In this document: in pieces, positions 11,823 through 24,174 of the stretch | Layout: each line of letters starts with the position of its first letter | How positions within the stretch are numbered: the stretch's first letter is position 1 | NCBI GenBank assembly: GCA_021613535.1 | Contig: CP075496.1 | Span: 14,384,001 to 14,448,000, forward strand | Direction: 5' to 3' | Source: Adineta vaga | Taxonomy: Eukaryota; Rotifera | DNA: 64,000 nt | Program-made: the position numbers and the translations under genes | The notes under the pieces: generated by a model | Seen by the model: only the letters and a program-made list of their open reading frames with translations | The model's database searches: none | What the model was told of the DNA's origin: nothing

Positions 11823-13143
11823 ATGCATTTAGTCAATACAAATGATTTATCAATTCCATCAGATGATTGGAAACCATCTTTTGTTACATTAGATACATCG
11901 TAAGTTTAGAAATGAATTTTAATTCAAAAAAAAATTTTTTTAATTTTTTTTTATTTAGAATGGGAAAAATGATTGTCGAACTTTATTGGGATCATGCACC
12001 GAATACATGTCGAAATTTTGCGGAATTAGCACGACGTGGTTATTATAATTCAACAAAATTTCATCGAGTTGTTAAAGATTTTATTGTACAAGGAGGAGAT
12101 CCAACAGGAACTGGACGAGGTGGTGCTTCAATTTATGGAAAATATTTTAATGATGAAATTACACCACTTTTAAAACATACAGGTAACGAGATTTGATCTT
12201 TGAAGAAAATCATTTTGTGTGAAGTATAATTACATATAGATTTGTTTGAAGTTGATAGAACTTGTGAAGAACTATAAATGTGATGATCAATCATAAGAAT
12301 ACATATAATGCTTTTAAGGTTTCTTTAATATTACATTTCTCAAGAACTCATGTATAGTGAAGTTCATAAAATCGTTAATTTCTATTTAGTAAATGAAATA
12401 AGATGAGAACTCTTGTTTTGAAAAGAAAATTTTTTTGTTAAAAATCTCGTTAATTGAATTTCTTCGTCTATTGAAATAAAAAAAGAGAATATTTTTTTGT
12501 TAATAAAATTACATATTCGAATATATTCTAATAGAGAAAAATCATTTAAGCCTTTGGAATAATATCTTGTATAGTTTCGAAGAAATTCAATCTATTAGTC
12601 GTTCGCAGAATCTTTCTAATCAATTTTTGTCCTATGAACTAAAAAAAGAAAAGATTCTTTAGAAAATAGAATTTCATATTTTTCCTCAGAAATGATTTCA
12701 ATAATCCTATCTAAAAGAAAAGAAAACGAGTCGATTTAATTATTGTAATTGACTTCAACAAGTTTCTATTCGAAATGAAATCTTCGAATGGTTTTTTTTT
12801 GTTTCTCTTCTCTTTCCAGAAAGCAAAAAAAAGCCCAAGTAAATTAAATAAAAGAAAAATCTCGATCAATAATAAGATTAGATAGTAAAAAAAACTCAAT
12901 TTCTTTTTCTTAATAGGTGCAGGAATCTTATCCATGGCAAATGCAGGTCCAAATACAAATGGTTCACAATTCTTTATAACATTAGCACCAACTCAATCTT
13001 TAGATAAATTACATACAATTTTTGGACGTCTTCATTCTGGTATTAATATTTTACAAAAAATTTCGATGATTCAAACAACAGATAATGATCGACCAATTGA
13101 TGATATAACTATTTTAAGAGCTTATATTACTGAAACAGAATAG
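11823..13143 (+). CDS. PPIL1: Cyclophilin-type peptidyl-prolyl isomerase, spliceosomal PPIL1
   Basis: Three exons (11823-11899, 11959-12182, 12917-13143) make 175 aa; human PPIL1 is 166. The cyclophilin core is nearly complete: [40 protein letters not shown] (catalytic Arg in FHR), [34 protein letters not shown] and [10 protein letters not shown]. These sequences are PPIL1-specific rather than cyclophilin A-like; PPIL1 binds SNW1/SKIP in the activated spliceosome. The N-terminus is about 20 residues longer than usual before [15 protein letters not shown], so an internal start is possible, but no other in-frame Met precedes the domain. Intron 2 (12183-12916, 734 bp) is exceptionally long for this genome, and nothing recognisable lies within it. 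Confidence 0.94.
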
Positions 13144-14930
13144 TTTCTTCTTCTTCTTCTTTTTTTTGTTGTTATTGTTATTCAATTATTTGTGATAAAA
13201 AGAATGAAGAATTTCTCATAGAGATCGGATTGATATTTTCTTTTTCCTTGAAGTTTAACTGGTTTAGTTTGATCAAAGAAAGATATGAAAAAGAATAATT
13301 GATACTTTATTTAGATTATTTTTTCCTTCTCGTGTAAGAAAACAAGATTGATAAGAAGGATTTTCTTCTTGAAATAATAATAATAATTATTAATTAATTA
13401 AAAAGAAAAGATTTATTATGAATATTTGAAATATGAAAATGAAATCATTTTTCTTTCTTTCTTTCTTTCTATGATAAATAACTCACGTACTGATAAAACT
13501 TCCTATTCAACCATTATGATAGATAAATGAATGTGAAATAGTAAAAGGAAGTTAGTGTAAGAACGGAAGAAATCTCATTTGTAGACATTTTACAAGAGAA
13601 GAAGAACCTCTCTGTTTTTTTCATATTTGGAATATAAAAAAAACATCCGGAAACATGCAAATAGTCAAGATAATATTGACAAGATGTATGTGTTTTTATA
13701 TTCCTTATTTCTCGAATAAATCATTGATTTAATTAAATTAATTTTGCCCTCGATAAAATCAAATTATATTACAAGATTCACTTTTTGTCTCTTGAAAACT
13801 TATCAAAAAAAGAAAAGAAAGTCAAAAATGTTAAATAATCACATTGAATTAATATAATGTAACTTTTTCTTTTTGATAATTTCAAGATAATACATTTGAA
13901 AAATGACATTCACCTGCTAGTTATATCTTGACATTTTTCTTGATTAAAAATAAATATTTATTCTTTCTTTTTTTGCTAAAAAGAAAGTTTTATTTGAGAA
14001 TTTTCTTAGTTCGTTAACTCTAATCGTTTTGGTTTCTTTTGACATGTCGTTATTTTCTATATAAACAAAAAGAAAAAGAAGATTGTTAACAACAAGAGAC
14101 AATAATAGAAAATATTTTCTTCGTTTTAATCAGTAAAAGAAACTAAAGATATCACAATCGGTGAAATATCCAACTGACAGATATTTCTTTCGTCTCTGTT
14201 GACATTAATATATCAAATTCTTTCTTTTTTGTTTTGTTTCTTTTATCAATAAATGACACTACAGGGAAAACATCATCTTATCCAAAATATGTTTTCCTAA
14301 TCCATTGATAGAAATAGATTTTTCTTCTTAATCTATAGTTTATTATATTGAGTTCTTTTCAACATATTTCTCAGCAGGATGTTTTATAAATATAATTCCT
14401 TTTCTATCATTAAAACTAATTGAAGATGTGATCGAAAAATAGGCAACAGAGAATAAGGAATAAAGTAAGGTCATTAACATAAAACCATCACATATCATTA
14501 TGTTCTATTAAGTAGAAAACGACATCGAATAATAATGACAATAGATGTTTCTAAATAACACATTCTTATTATAATGTCTTTTCATTTTCCAGTTGATGAA
14601 AGAGTGTCTATATATGAACTTTAGAAGTCGAAGTGGAATAGAAAGAACGACAATAAGGGAAAGAGAGAGAGAGAGAGAGAGAGCGAAAGGCATGAATGAA
14701 AGAAAAAATGGGTTTCTTATTGTTCTGACAGTCGGTTTTTTTTCTCTTCTGTTAAGAAAGAGAAAAAGAGGAAGTAACGCACTCGTCATACTCTTGTATT
14801 TCTTTAACAAACATCGACACGCACATCGTTAGATCTATCTAAAGGTTCACACATTGATATTCTTAGATAATGTTTTCATTTTAAACGAACAATTTCTTAT
14901 TTAAAAAAAAATAAACAAAACTCATTGAAA
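13144..14930. other. Intergenic, about 1.8 kb
   Basis: AT-rich with pyrimidine runs (CTTTCTTTCTTTCTTT near 13452) and a GA microsatellite. No gene or structured RNA recognised. It separates the SPAG6-PPIL1 block from the GPCR. Confidence 0.4.
14660..14683 (+). repeat. GA microsatellite
   Basis: Uninterrupted GA dinucleotides (about eleven units) read directly from the sequence. The short open frames across it are by-products of the repeat. Confidence 0.85.
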
Positions 14931-16735
14931 ATGAATTGTACACAAGAATTTCAACGAACTAATTATTCATTTCGAATGTTAACTTATGCAATGGATGATG
15001 ATGCTGGTTCATGGTGGTGGTGGATCAATATTATCGGTAATAATAAAAACCTTTTTTTCTTTGTTTTCCTATAAAATAGAAAATAGAACGAAATGATTTG
15101 ACATTATTTTTATGATAATCATATCGTTGACCTTAGGAATAATAGATATTCTTGATTGTCAAAGAACAAAAAAGAAAAAAGAGAACAGCTTTTCGTATTA
15201 AAAAGTAAATGCAAATGTTTCTGTTTTTTTCAAAGGCAAATTAAAAGTTTTTATTCTTTTTTTTTCTTTTTAATACAATTAGTTAAAAAACAGTAGGAGA
15301 GTCTGTCATAGTAATTGACATTATTATTTCATTTAGTAGTGCCTCAAGCATATGCCAGGATATTCTAATCATCGAATAGAGAAAGAACATGTCTGTTTAA
15401 TACATGACATTAGATGTCTTAAAGAAAAGACAAAGCAGATTTATCACAAGAGAAGATTTCTTGTTTAAAAAAAGAAAACGAAATTTAATTTTAATAGGTA
15501 CATTGTGTTTTGGTTTAATTGGTTTAATTGGAAATTTAATATGTTTCTTGGTTGTTTGCCGTTTTGCTTTACCACAACATTCATTTGTTCAATATCTTCG
15601 TGCATTAGCCATTTTTGATTGTTTAACTTTATTATTTGAATGTTCACAATCATTAAATAATCTTCTTGTTTATTTATTTTCATTGAATATTTTAAATTTT
15701 CGTTCAACAATTATTTGTAAAATTTATGAATATTTCAATCATGTTTTTGTTTTACTTGCTTGTTGGACAATTGTTGGTTTAACATTTGATCGATTAATAT
15801 TATTATGTGATCCATGGGCAAAACAATGGCCAAATTTATCACGAAAAATTTGTAATTTACAATGTGCAAAACGAATTATTTATTTTTTAATTTTACTTTC
15901 ACTTATTATTAATATTCCACATTTAATTTATCAACAATGGATTTGTCGAAAATCAGGTTATCGTTATAGTGCAGCTTTTAGTGGAAAATTTGATATAAAT
16001 GAAACACAAAAAAGTAATTCAACAGATTATTTAACATGTCAATGTCGAATTTCACCATCTCATGAACATTTTACTGTTTTATTATTTGTTCAATGGAAAA
16101 TTTATGTTTTTCATCTTCTTTGTTATACACTTTTACCAGCTGTTATTCTTATTGCAAGTAATGCAGGTAAATAAGATAAAAAAGACATCTTTTCTTTGAT
16201 TTCTTTTCTTTTCTTTTCTTTTCAAGCAATTTTACAAGTTCTTCATGCACCTCGACAAATTGTTGGACAACAAAATGAACATCTTCGATCGAAATTAACT
16301 CGAACATTAACATCAGTTTCATTAATGTTTTTAATTTTATATTTTCCTCATGCAATTGTTGAAACTTTATCATTAATTTTAGTACCAAGTTTTAATTTAC
16401 GTTGTTCAATTCGTTCATTAATTATTATTCGTGTATTAAAACGTTTAAGTGAATTATTAAATATTGCTGCATTAGGAATTAATTTTTTCATCTATATCTT
16501 AGGTGTTAATCATTATCGTTCTGCAGCAATACAAATGTTAGGTTTACATCATTTTGATATGTTTTTACCTTATTTAACTGTTGAACATCGAAATTCAATT
16601 GGTTCATTAGCATTACATACGAATTCAAATCAACGACGAAATACTCAACCAGATGGTTCAAGTATTCGATTATTAAAAATGGTAAATAATGGAAGTCCTT
16701 CTTCATCAGGATATAAATCACGTTTATCAAGATGA
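14931..16735 (+). CDS. Rhodopsin-class (class A) GPCR, orphan, neuropeptide-receptor-like
   Basis: Three exons (14931-15036, 15498-16166, 16227-16735) give 427 aa with seven hydrophobic helices. TM1 spans the first splice (WWWINIIG joined to TLCFGLIGLIGNLICF, keeping the GN motif). TM3 ends FDRLILLCDPW at about residue 133, so the usual DRY is DRL. A cysteine before TM3 (IICKIYEYF) and the cluster DYLTCQCRIS in loop 2 could form the conserved disulphide. TM7 reads GINFFIYILGVNHYR, a weakened NPxxY. Intracellular loop 3 (VLHAPRQIVGQQNEHLRSKL) is basic. The start Met is the first in a 35-residue extracellular tail with two N-x-S/T sites. Many lophotrochozoan peptide receptors look like this, but the ligand cannot be assigned. 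Confidence 0.85.
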
Positions 16736-17442
16736 TTTATCCTTCGTCAATTTTTTTTCTTTTCCTGTGATATTTTCCTTCTTTTTGTGGAACTCACACA
16801 TATTTTTTTCAAAGAAAAATAAGTGAGCGTCAATTTTAAGTCGAGAAATTTTGTATCCCTCCCTTCCCTTCACTACAGACAAGGCACCGTTCATGGTGCT
16901 TGCGAATCAACACTCACCTCCCCCATCTTCCGTTACAGAGAGAATTTCATTATACGCATAACCCAGTTTCAAGCAAAACCTTATTACGTGCACGTTATTA
17001 TCGCAAATAGACTATGTGAGTTTCACGTTTTAGTCCCAAAGGGGCTGCATTGAAAAGCTTTTTTTTCTTTTTCTCTTTTAATAAATTAGAAATTGAATTT
17101 AACATTAACAATTGATATTTGTTTCTTTCTTTCATATGGAAGAACAAAAGGCATTCTGAATAAATTCTATTTGAGTTGAAATTTACTAATTATATGACAA
17201 CAAAACATAGTTTATAATAATTTTTTTTAATGAATACTTTTCATTTCGAACATTATAATTAGTCTAAAAGATAATTTGAACTTTGTTTTTAATGTTTTTT
17301 CATAAAATTCATTTTCTAAAAATAATTTTGACAATGTTTCATTTCTTCACGTGGTCACGTCTGTTTTCTCAGTCAGATAGAATTTCTATTGAATCTTGTT
17401 TTGAAAAGAAAAAGAAATAATTGAGGATGTTTGTGACATTTC
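16736..17442. other. Intergenic with a GC-richer island
   Basis: 3' flank of the GPCR gene. Positions about 16820-17055 are visibly richer in G+C than the surroundings, with a short inverted pair GCACC/GGTGC around 16885-16901. No known gene or RNA was recognised. Confidence 0.4.
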
Positions 17443-17829
17443 ATGTGTTTTCAAATTGATTCAATAGAAAATATTCTAAAAGACTTTTCTTTTGAATTAA
17501 ATAATCTTTCAAGGAAATCAATTTTGTATTTCTTTAACTTATCTTTGATTGGAGAAAAAAGTGATTTTATATTTATTAAAAATGACAGATATATCTTTGA
17601 AAGAACTATTCTCACGAAATCAATCAATCAAATCTTTTATTTCATATTTAATGAAATAATGACATTTCATTATTATTCTTTAAACTTCTTAGAATTCTTT
17701 CTAATCAATAATCACTTTTCATTTATTATTTATCAAAAGAAAACTTTATTAATTATTCAAGAAATTTTTCAAATTATATCAAATGAATTGATAATAAATC
17801 ATCTCATGATTGAACAACAAATCAGATAA
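17443..17829 (+). CDS. Hypothetical single-exon protein
   Basis: A 128-codon open frame in sequence so AT-rich that a stop is expected about every 12 codons, so chance is an unlikely explanation. The product is rich in Phe, Ile, Leu and Asn, with hydrophobic stretches (for example FNEIMTFHYYSLNFLEFFLI) but no clear signal peptide or domain. An in-frame stop lies three codons upstream of the ATG, so the start is fixed. It could be a fast-evolving gene, a decaying exon or a chance ORF. I do not recognise it. Confidence 0.3.
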   Translation: MCFQIDSIENILKDFSFELNNLSRKSILYFFNLSLIGEKSDFIFIKNDRYIFERTILTKSINQIFYFIFNEIMTFHYYSLNFLEFFLINNHFSFIIYQKKTLLIIQEIFQIISNELIINHLMIEQQIR

Positions 17830-19150
17830 GGATATTGAAATATCATTTCAAGAAGATTTATATTCTTTTTCAAAATAGATAATCAAATTTACTCGTTTAT
17901 CTTTCCTATACTTTGACAAAAAAAGATAAAAAATCTTTCAGGTATTTAACAGTAAACAAATTCTTTTCGTCATTTGTTTATTCTTTGATTTAATCAACCA
18001 AAAATAAATTTGAGTTTAAAGATAGAATAGAGAAAAAGAAAAGACTAAGATTTACTATATGATCATCTTTGTAAAAGAAGATTTCTTTTCAGACATATTA
18101 GAGACAAAAGAAATATAAAAATAGAAATGTACTATTGCGAAGGTTATTTTTCACACTTGATTTATATTCAATCAAGAGAGTTTCGTAACCAAATGGATTT
18201 GATCTACGTAATGATCGTAGGCGAAATGGTTCAATCAAGCAAATCTTATGTCTAAAAAATAATCTGAATAAATAATAATATTATAATAAAATCAGTATTT
18301 TGTATTCTATCCTTTTTCTTCTTTAGATGAGTCTATATGTCACTATTTTGTATGAGAACAATATGATATATGATATGAATAAATAGAAGAAAGCGTCTAA
18401 GTTCATCAGTCCTCGAACTTCTTCTATTGAAAATTGTCATAAATAATGATTTTAGTCAATAAAATCTAAATGAAACAAAAGTTGTAATTATACAATAAAT
18501 AACTATAATTAAAGAAAAAGAGAAAAACAACTTAATTTTCTGGGTCAAAGAAGAAGAGGAGAAAAAAACCAAAAATACAATTAAGAAAATGAAACAACGT
18601 AATAGAAGAAGATTATCATATTCTTGCATGATAATCAATAGAACAATATATATAATCCAGAGAAAAGTAACAACCATTGACACTAATAATATTGATCATA
18701 TTTTCAGTGGCATATCGTGTGTGTCAAGGGCAGAAGGGAGGAGCAGGACAAAGTTTTGTTAACATTGCTTCTTTTATCTTTTACCATAATATAAAAACGC
18801 AACAAATTGATGTTAATAACTTTTTCTTTATTTTTCCTATACGATCAGCGACATTTATTGTTCTTTTGAACGCAAAATGAATGATATGATTTTTTTTCTC
18901 CTCTTACTTGTAACATAGAGACATCTATCGTAAAAACGAAATAAAATTATATTTTTTAATTGAATTGAATTTTCGATGAATAATTTCAATAAAACTTTTC
19001 TAAAATTATTTGAATTTTTTTCAAAATAAAATATAAATGAATAATCATTGGTTGAAAAATTCACCTTTTACAAAAAAATATTACAATGGGAAAAGAAGAA
19101 AAGCTTGTTAAATAAAAAAGAAGACACTTATTTATTTTCTTCTTCCTAGA
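17830..19150. other. Intergenic, upstream of MINDY3
   Basis: No convincing exons. Just before the MINDY3 ATG is a T-rich tract ending CTTCCTAG (to 19149), one base from the start codon. It may be a trans-splice acceptor or the end of a 5' UTR intron. Confidence 0.4.
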
Positions 19151-20628
19151 ATGGTAACAAATACAAATAATTCATCAAATGAATTAATTCAATTACCATC
19201 GGAATTAATCGAAATTGTTTGGGCAAATGATATTGAATTATCAATATTTGAACGTTGGTCACAATCATTTCAATTTTCAACTGATGAACCATCAGCTTTA
19301 ATTCAACATGAAGGTGGACCATGTTCTGTTTTAACAACAGTTCAAGCACATTTATTAAATGAATTAATATTTTGTTCTCGTTGTAATCAAAATTGGCGTC
19401 AAGCATCATCAGATGAAATTGATCTACATTTTTTAAATGCACTTGTATCAATTCTTCATCTTTTATCTTCAACAAATAAGAAAATCTATTTAGCCAATTA
19501 TTCTAATGAGAAAAAGATTTCATCAATAAAAGAATTTCATGAACAAATTCAATTTTCTTTATGTCAATCAAATATTGATTTAAAACAACAAATTTTCTCA
19601 CGTCTTCATATGTGGAAAAGTTCTTATGGTGTTTTACTTTTTCTTTATTCATGTTTAATGACAAAAACAATTGATTTATTAAAAAAAGAAATCGATGATG
19701 AAACAACATTACCATTAATTGATATTGCACATGGACATGGAAGTCAATGTTTAACGAATTTATTAATTACAGGATTTGCTACTCCACATTGTTTTGATGG
19801 AGATAAAGATATTTCAGGTTTAAAATTATATGGAATTCATCAACAAGCTTCAATTGGTTTTTTATCATCATTGGAAATTTATCGTTTATTAGAAGTTGGA
19901 TGGTTTTTAAAGAATCCGAAAAGTCCTATTTGGATTTTAGGATCTGAAACACATTTAACTGTTATTTTTTCAAGAGAACAAGCTTTAGTTGAACAAGATA
20001 ATGAAACACCAATGAAAAAAGCATTGAAAAGTATTAGAATTTTCTTTAAATTGAGAATTAATTGAAAATTCTTTTTCTTTTTTTTTAGTATTTCATAAAT
20101 ATGATACAGAAAAGAATGGTTTTATATCAAATTCACTTCTTGATCAAGTTATTACTGAAATAATTCAATTATCAATATTAACAACAGCAATTCCATCAAT
20201 AAATCAATTAAAACAACGAATGGATCCTGATAATTTACAAATTATAACTGAATCTTCATTTCTTCAAGAATTATTTTCTCAAGAAAAACATTTAAATTCT
20301 TCCAATGAACAATTTGGTCCATTAAATGGTAAACCATTTATTCTTTATCATTATAATGGTCTACCAAGATCAAATAAAGATAAAAAAGTTCGTTATGCTT
20401 CTTGTCAAGCTATTATATCAGATTTTGGTTATGGAAATGATACACCTGCTTCAGCTGTTGCTCCTGTTCAACCAGGTTAGAATTTATTTCATTTCTTTTT
20501 TTTTTGATTCAATTTATTTTTCGTTTGATTTCAAAGGAAGTTATTTACCAATAACAGGTGTTTTAAGAACAAAATGGCCAACAATTGAATTGCAATGGGA
20601 TGATGATGTTAAACCATCTTTGAATTAA
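19151..20628 (+). CDS. MINDY3: MINDY-family K48-specific deubiquitinase, MINDY3 (FAM188A-like)
   Basis: Three exons (19151-20030, 20089-20475, 20537-20628) give 452 aa (human MINDY3 445). The catalytic Cys lies in HEGGPCSVLTTVQAHLL (about C58) and the catalytic His in GSETHLTVIF (about H268). Further family signatures are LIDIAHGHGSQCLTNLLITG, PIWILGSETH, an EF-hand-like insert (YDTEKNGFISN) and the C-terminal FILYHYNGL and TKWPTIELQW. MINDY enzymes trim K48-linked ubiquitin chains in cytosol or nucleus. The first exon is long (880 nt) while the last two are split by short introns. All key residues are present, so it is probably active. Confidence 0.94.
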
Positions 20629-21389
20629 TTTATAAACTTTGTTTAAAATCAAGAGATTATATTTCGTTTATTGTCAAACGTTCTCTTTTTTAATCTATAA
20701 GATAAATCATTATGACGTTTTCTCTTCTTTTTTCATATTCAACTCATTTTTTTTAAATAAGAAAATCAATGGACTTTTCAGTTCAGCTTTTCCTCATAGG
20801 ATATAAAAATTCGACAAAGACAAGTGTTCAGAATTCGTTTTATCTTCTGGAGTTTTAGTACATACGCCATGAATAGAATATCTTTAGAAGAAAAAAGTCT
20901 TTTGATTTCAATGACAAAAAATTCTATATAAAAGAAATCTTTTATTTCACTACGATCTATCTTATACGAAGTCATCGATTTGAAAAGTATTTTATCCGTT
21001 CTTTCTAATCAAGAATATCAATGATGAGAAAAATATTACATTTGTTTTATTTCATAAAAATATCTTTTCTTGATTTTAGATAAAAAAAAAATATAATCGA
21101 CATTTACGTTTCATTGAATAAGCTGATCTTTATTGTTGTAAGTACATTTCTTTGATCGAGATAAGAATAATCTAGTCAATAGCCAAAACAAATCGACTAA
21201 AATTCTCGACTGATTTCTACATGACGAAAAAAAAACAACGAAATTATTTAAGGAGAAAAGAGAAGAACATAAAAGAATGTAATGTACTCGTGACCTTAGT
21301 TTATTCGTCTCAAATAGTAGAATCAAACACGACGAAAAGAATAGAATAAATATTGATTTTATTTTAGAAAATGTCCTTGTAATTAAATA
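20629..21389. other. Intergenic MINDY3-CLOCK
   Basis: No exons seen. A T-rich tract ending TTATTTTAG (to 21367) precedes a three-codon upstream ORF (ATG at 21371, TCC TTG TAA) just before the CLOCK start; this could mark the mature 5' end if trans-spliced. Confidence 0.4.
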
Positions 21390-24174
21390 ATGAATTCATC
21401 CAATTCCAAATCAAAACGAACACTTTCAAAGTAGAATTTTCCGAAGAAAAAATAAATAAATTTATGATTTTTTGGTTTCTAGTGAAGATGCAAAACGATC
21501 ATCATCGAAAAGGTTTAGAAGAATATTTTTTTCTCTTTCTAATAAAGAAAAACTAATTGAATTTGTTTATTTTTAAAGAAAATTTCGCAATGAAAATGAA
21601 AAACGTCGTCGTGATTTATTTAGTCAATTGATTATTAATCTAGAAAATATTCTTAATATTGAAAAAAGTTCATCATCAACTGAACAAACAAATAAATTAG
21701 ATAAAGCATCAATTTTACGTGAAACAGCAATTTATTTAAGAAAACATCAAGAACGTAATGAAAACAAATCATTTTTTTCTAAAAAATCAGAAGAAAGATC
21801 TTTAATTTATTTATTTAAGATTTAACACATGAAATTAATTTTTCAAAAATGAATTCTCAAACAACAAATGATGAATCATTGGATATTTCATGGCAACCAC
21901 CAACAAATTTAGTTTCAAATGAAGAATGGATTCAAACAACAATTGAAGTAAATAATTCTTTTCTTTAACTTCAATTTTAATCTTTTTTCTTTTAGTCAAT
22001 GAATTGTTTTTTTCTTGTGGCAAAATCCGATCCACATAATGGACAAATTGTTTATGTTTCAAGAAATATTAGTTCATTACTTGATTATTCTCAAGTAAAT
22101 TATATTGAATTTTCTAAAAAAAACAATTTGAGAATGAACGGCATATATTCATCGTCTATCTAATAAATAGTTAATGATTAGTTGAGAGAGATATTCCAAC
22201 TGTTCACTCGACTTATAGGCGAAGTATGCGCCCTAAGTCGAGTGAACATTTGGGATACCTCCCTCGTAAGTTTTTCGGATAGGCGACGATGATAAATTTT
22301 CAATTGTAGAGAAAAGATTTGTTTGATAAATTTTAGAATGAATTATTAAATCGTTCATTATTTGAATTAATTCTTCCACGTGATCATGATCAATTACGTG
22401 ATTACCTTTTAAAAGATCATAAAGGTTTGAAAAAAAAACCTTATTATTTTATTATTTTTTTGTTAAATTAGTTCTTGAAAAATGTCATTTATCATGGAGA
22501 AGAGCAACAGTTGATGAATATGAACAATGTACAATCATTGGAGCATTTCGACAAAGTGAAAATTCGTTTCTTTTGCTTTTTAAAATAACAAATAATTTCA
22601 TTTTATTTTTAGTTAAAAAAAAAGATGAAGAAACCGATGAAAAATATTTAATGTCAATTGTTCAAGTAAATACATTAGATCGTTCATTAACAATAACAAA
22701 TGATAATTCAATAAATGAATTTACAATTCGTTTAAATCTTCAAGGACGATTTATTCATGTTGATACAAAGTTTGTTTTATATAAACATTTTATTTTTTTC
22801 TTTCTTATCTTCATTGATTTTCTATTGAAGTGCTCGACACTATCTTGGTTATAGTTCCTATGAATTAATTGGTCATACATTTTTTAATTTTGTTCATCCA
22901 GATGATTTACCAATTATTGTTCGAGCACAACAATTATGTTTGTTTTCAAGAATTTATCTTTTTTTTGTTTGTTTTATAAGATGAATTGTTTTTAGGGAAA
23001 GAAACTGGAAATGGTAAAAGTGATCCATATCGATTTTTAAGTAAAGGACAACAATGGCTTTTTCTTCAAACACATTGTCAAGCACAAATTAATTCGTGGA
23101 CGGGAAAACCTGAATCTTATCTTTGTATTACAACTCCTTTACAAAAGTTGATTAAACATATTTTCTTTTCATTCTAAAACCAATCGTTTGTGTTTTTCTT
23201 AGTTCAACGGATTTTCTTCAAAAAAATCCATCAAATAAATCCTTATCTTCTCAAATGCTGAGCACTTCTGGTAAATCAAAACAATATTTTAATTTCCATG
23301 TGATATTTCTTCTTTAAAATATTTAGTTCAATCTCCACTCACGACGAATACTGTTGTACTTTTAAATTCTCCTGGACCAATCTTTTCACCTGAAAGTCAA
23401 ATAACAGTAGGAATTGAATGTGAAAATAAACTTAAAAAACGAAAATATTTTTTTTTAGTCATTTTTATCTCAACTTGATAATGATTCATATCGAATAAAT
23501 ATGAAAGAGAAATTAAATGAACGTCGTTTATGTAAACAAGCAGAAATTCGTGTAAGAGAAGAAGAAATTAATGTTATTGAAGATCTTATTCAATTTATTA
23601 ATGAACATGAAACAAAACGTTTGATAAAATCATCAACAACAACAAATACTACGGGATATCATTCAACAACAATATCTTCATCAAATCAACAAGGTTTTTA
23701 TTTTCTATTTTTTAAGATAAATAAAATCAAAGTTTTCTTTTCTCTTTAGAACCAATAAATGTATTAGAAAATCGTTGTGATCCATTGATAATTCAATTAT
23801 CATCAATTGAAGATTCATCTTCTCGTTCAACAATAAATGTTTTACAAAAAGATGAACCAATAATCGATCCATTATTATCTTCAGGATTATTTTCTCCTCA
23901 ACAAGAACCATTTAGTATATCATCACCAACAACACCATTTTCTAATCCATCACGTCCTTCTCCAATAACTTCCTTACCATTATCAGTATCTCCAACTCCA
24001 TCATCACCATTTCCTACTTCAACAAATGAAATCAATAGTATGATTCCATTATCAACATCATCACCATCATCTTCTTCATCATCGGCAGCAACAAATACAA
24101 ATCCTATACCAACAGATCAAAATCGAAGAAAATCTTCTTTTAATCGTTCATTACCACATAGTCTTGTTTCATAA
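21390..24174 (+). CDS. CLOCK: CLOCK/NPAS2-type bHLH-PAS transcription factor
   Basis: Fourteen exons (21390-21430, 21483-21512, 21579-21754, 21820-21947, 21996-22094, 22337-22424, 22472-22555, 22613-22769, 22831-22937, 22996-23146, 23203-23270, 23327-23406, 23459-23693, 23750-24174) sum to 622 aa. The basic helix (RKFRNENEKRRRDLFSQL) and second helix (KLDKASILRETAIYLRKHQE) are CLOCK-like. PAS-A starts NEEWIQTTIESMNCFFLV and shows QIVYVSRNISSLLDYSQ. PAS-B shows HYLGYSSYELIGHTFFNFVH and the hallmark YRFLSKGQQWLFLQTH. A predicted coiled coil (about 395-440) precedes a Ser/Thr/Pro-rich tail; there is no polyglutamine activation domain, so it is shorter than human CLOCK (846). Known role: heterodimer with BMAL1/cycle on E-boxes. 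A hairpin element sits in intron 5. CLOCK and NPAS2 cannot be separated by eye. Confidence 0.92.
22148..22293. repeat. Long imperfect palindrome (MITE-like) in CLOCK intron 5
   Basis: A perfect 15-bp stem (TGTTCACTCGACTTA at 22201-22215 with its complement at 22234-22248) encloses a loop with an inner GGCG/CGCC stem. Pairing continues outward imperfectly (GAGATATTCCAA with TTGGGATACCTC; ATCGTCTATC with GATAGGCGACGAT). Intron 5 is 242 bp, four to five times its neighbours, as if this element had been inserted. Confidence 0.7.

Noticed and set aside
14593-14832. Overlapping open frames on both strands at the GA repeat
   Set aside because: They exist because GA/TC dinucleotide repeats lack stops; no splice signals, family match or codon bias supports them.
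18456-18683. Hydrophobic 75-codon minus-strand frame
   Set aside because: Low-complexity Ile/Phe/Leu product from AT-rich DNA, with no flanking exons; best explained by composition.
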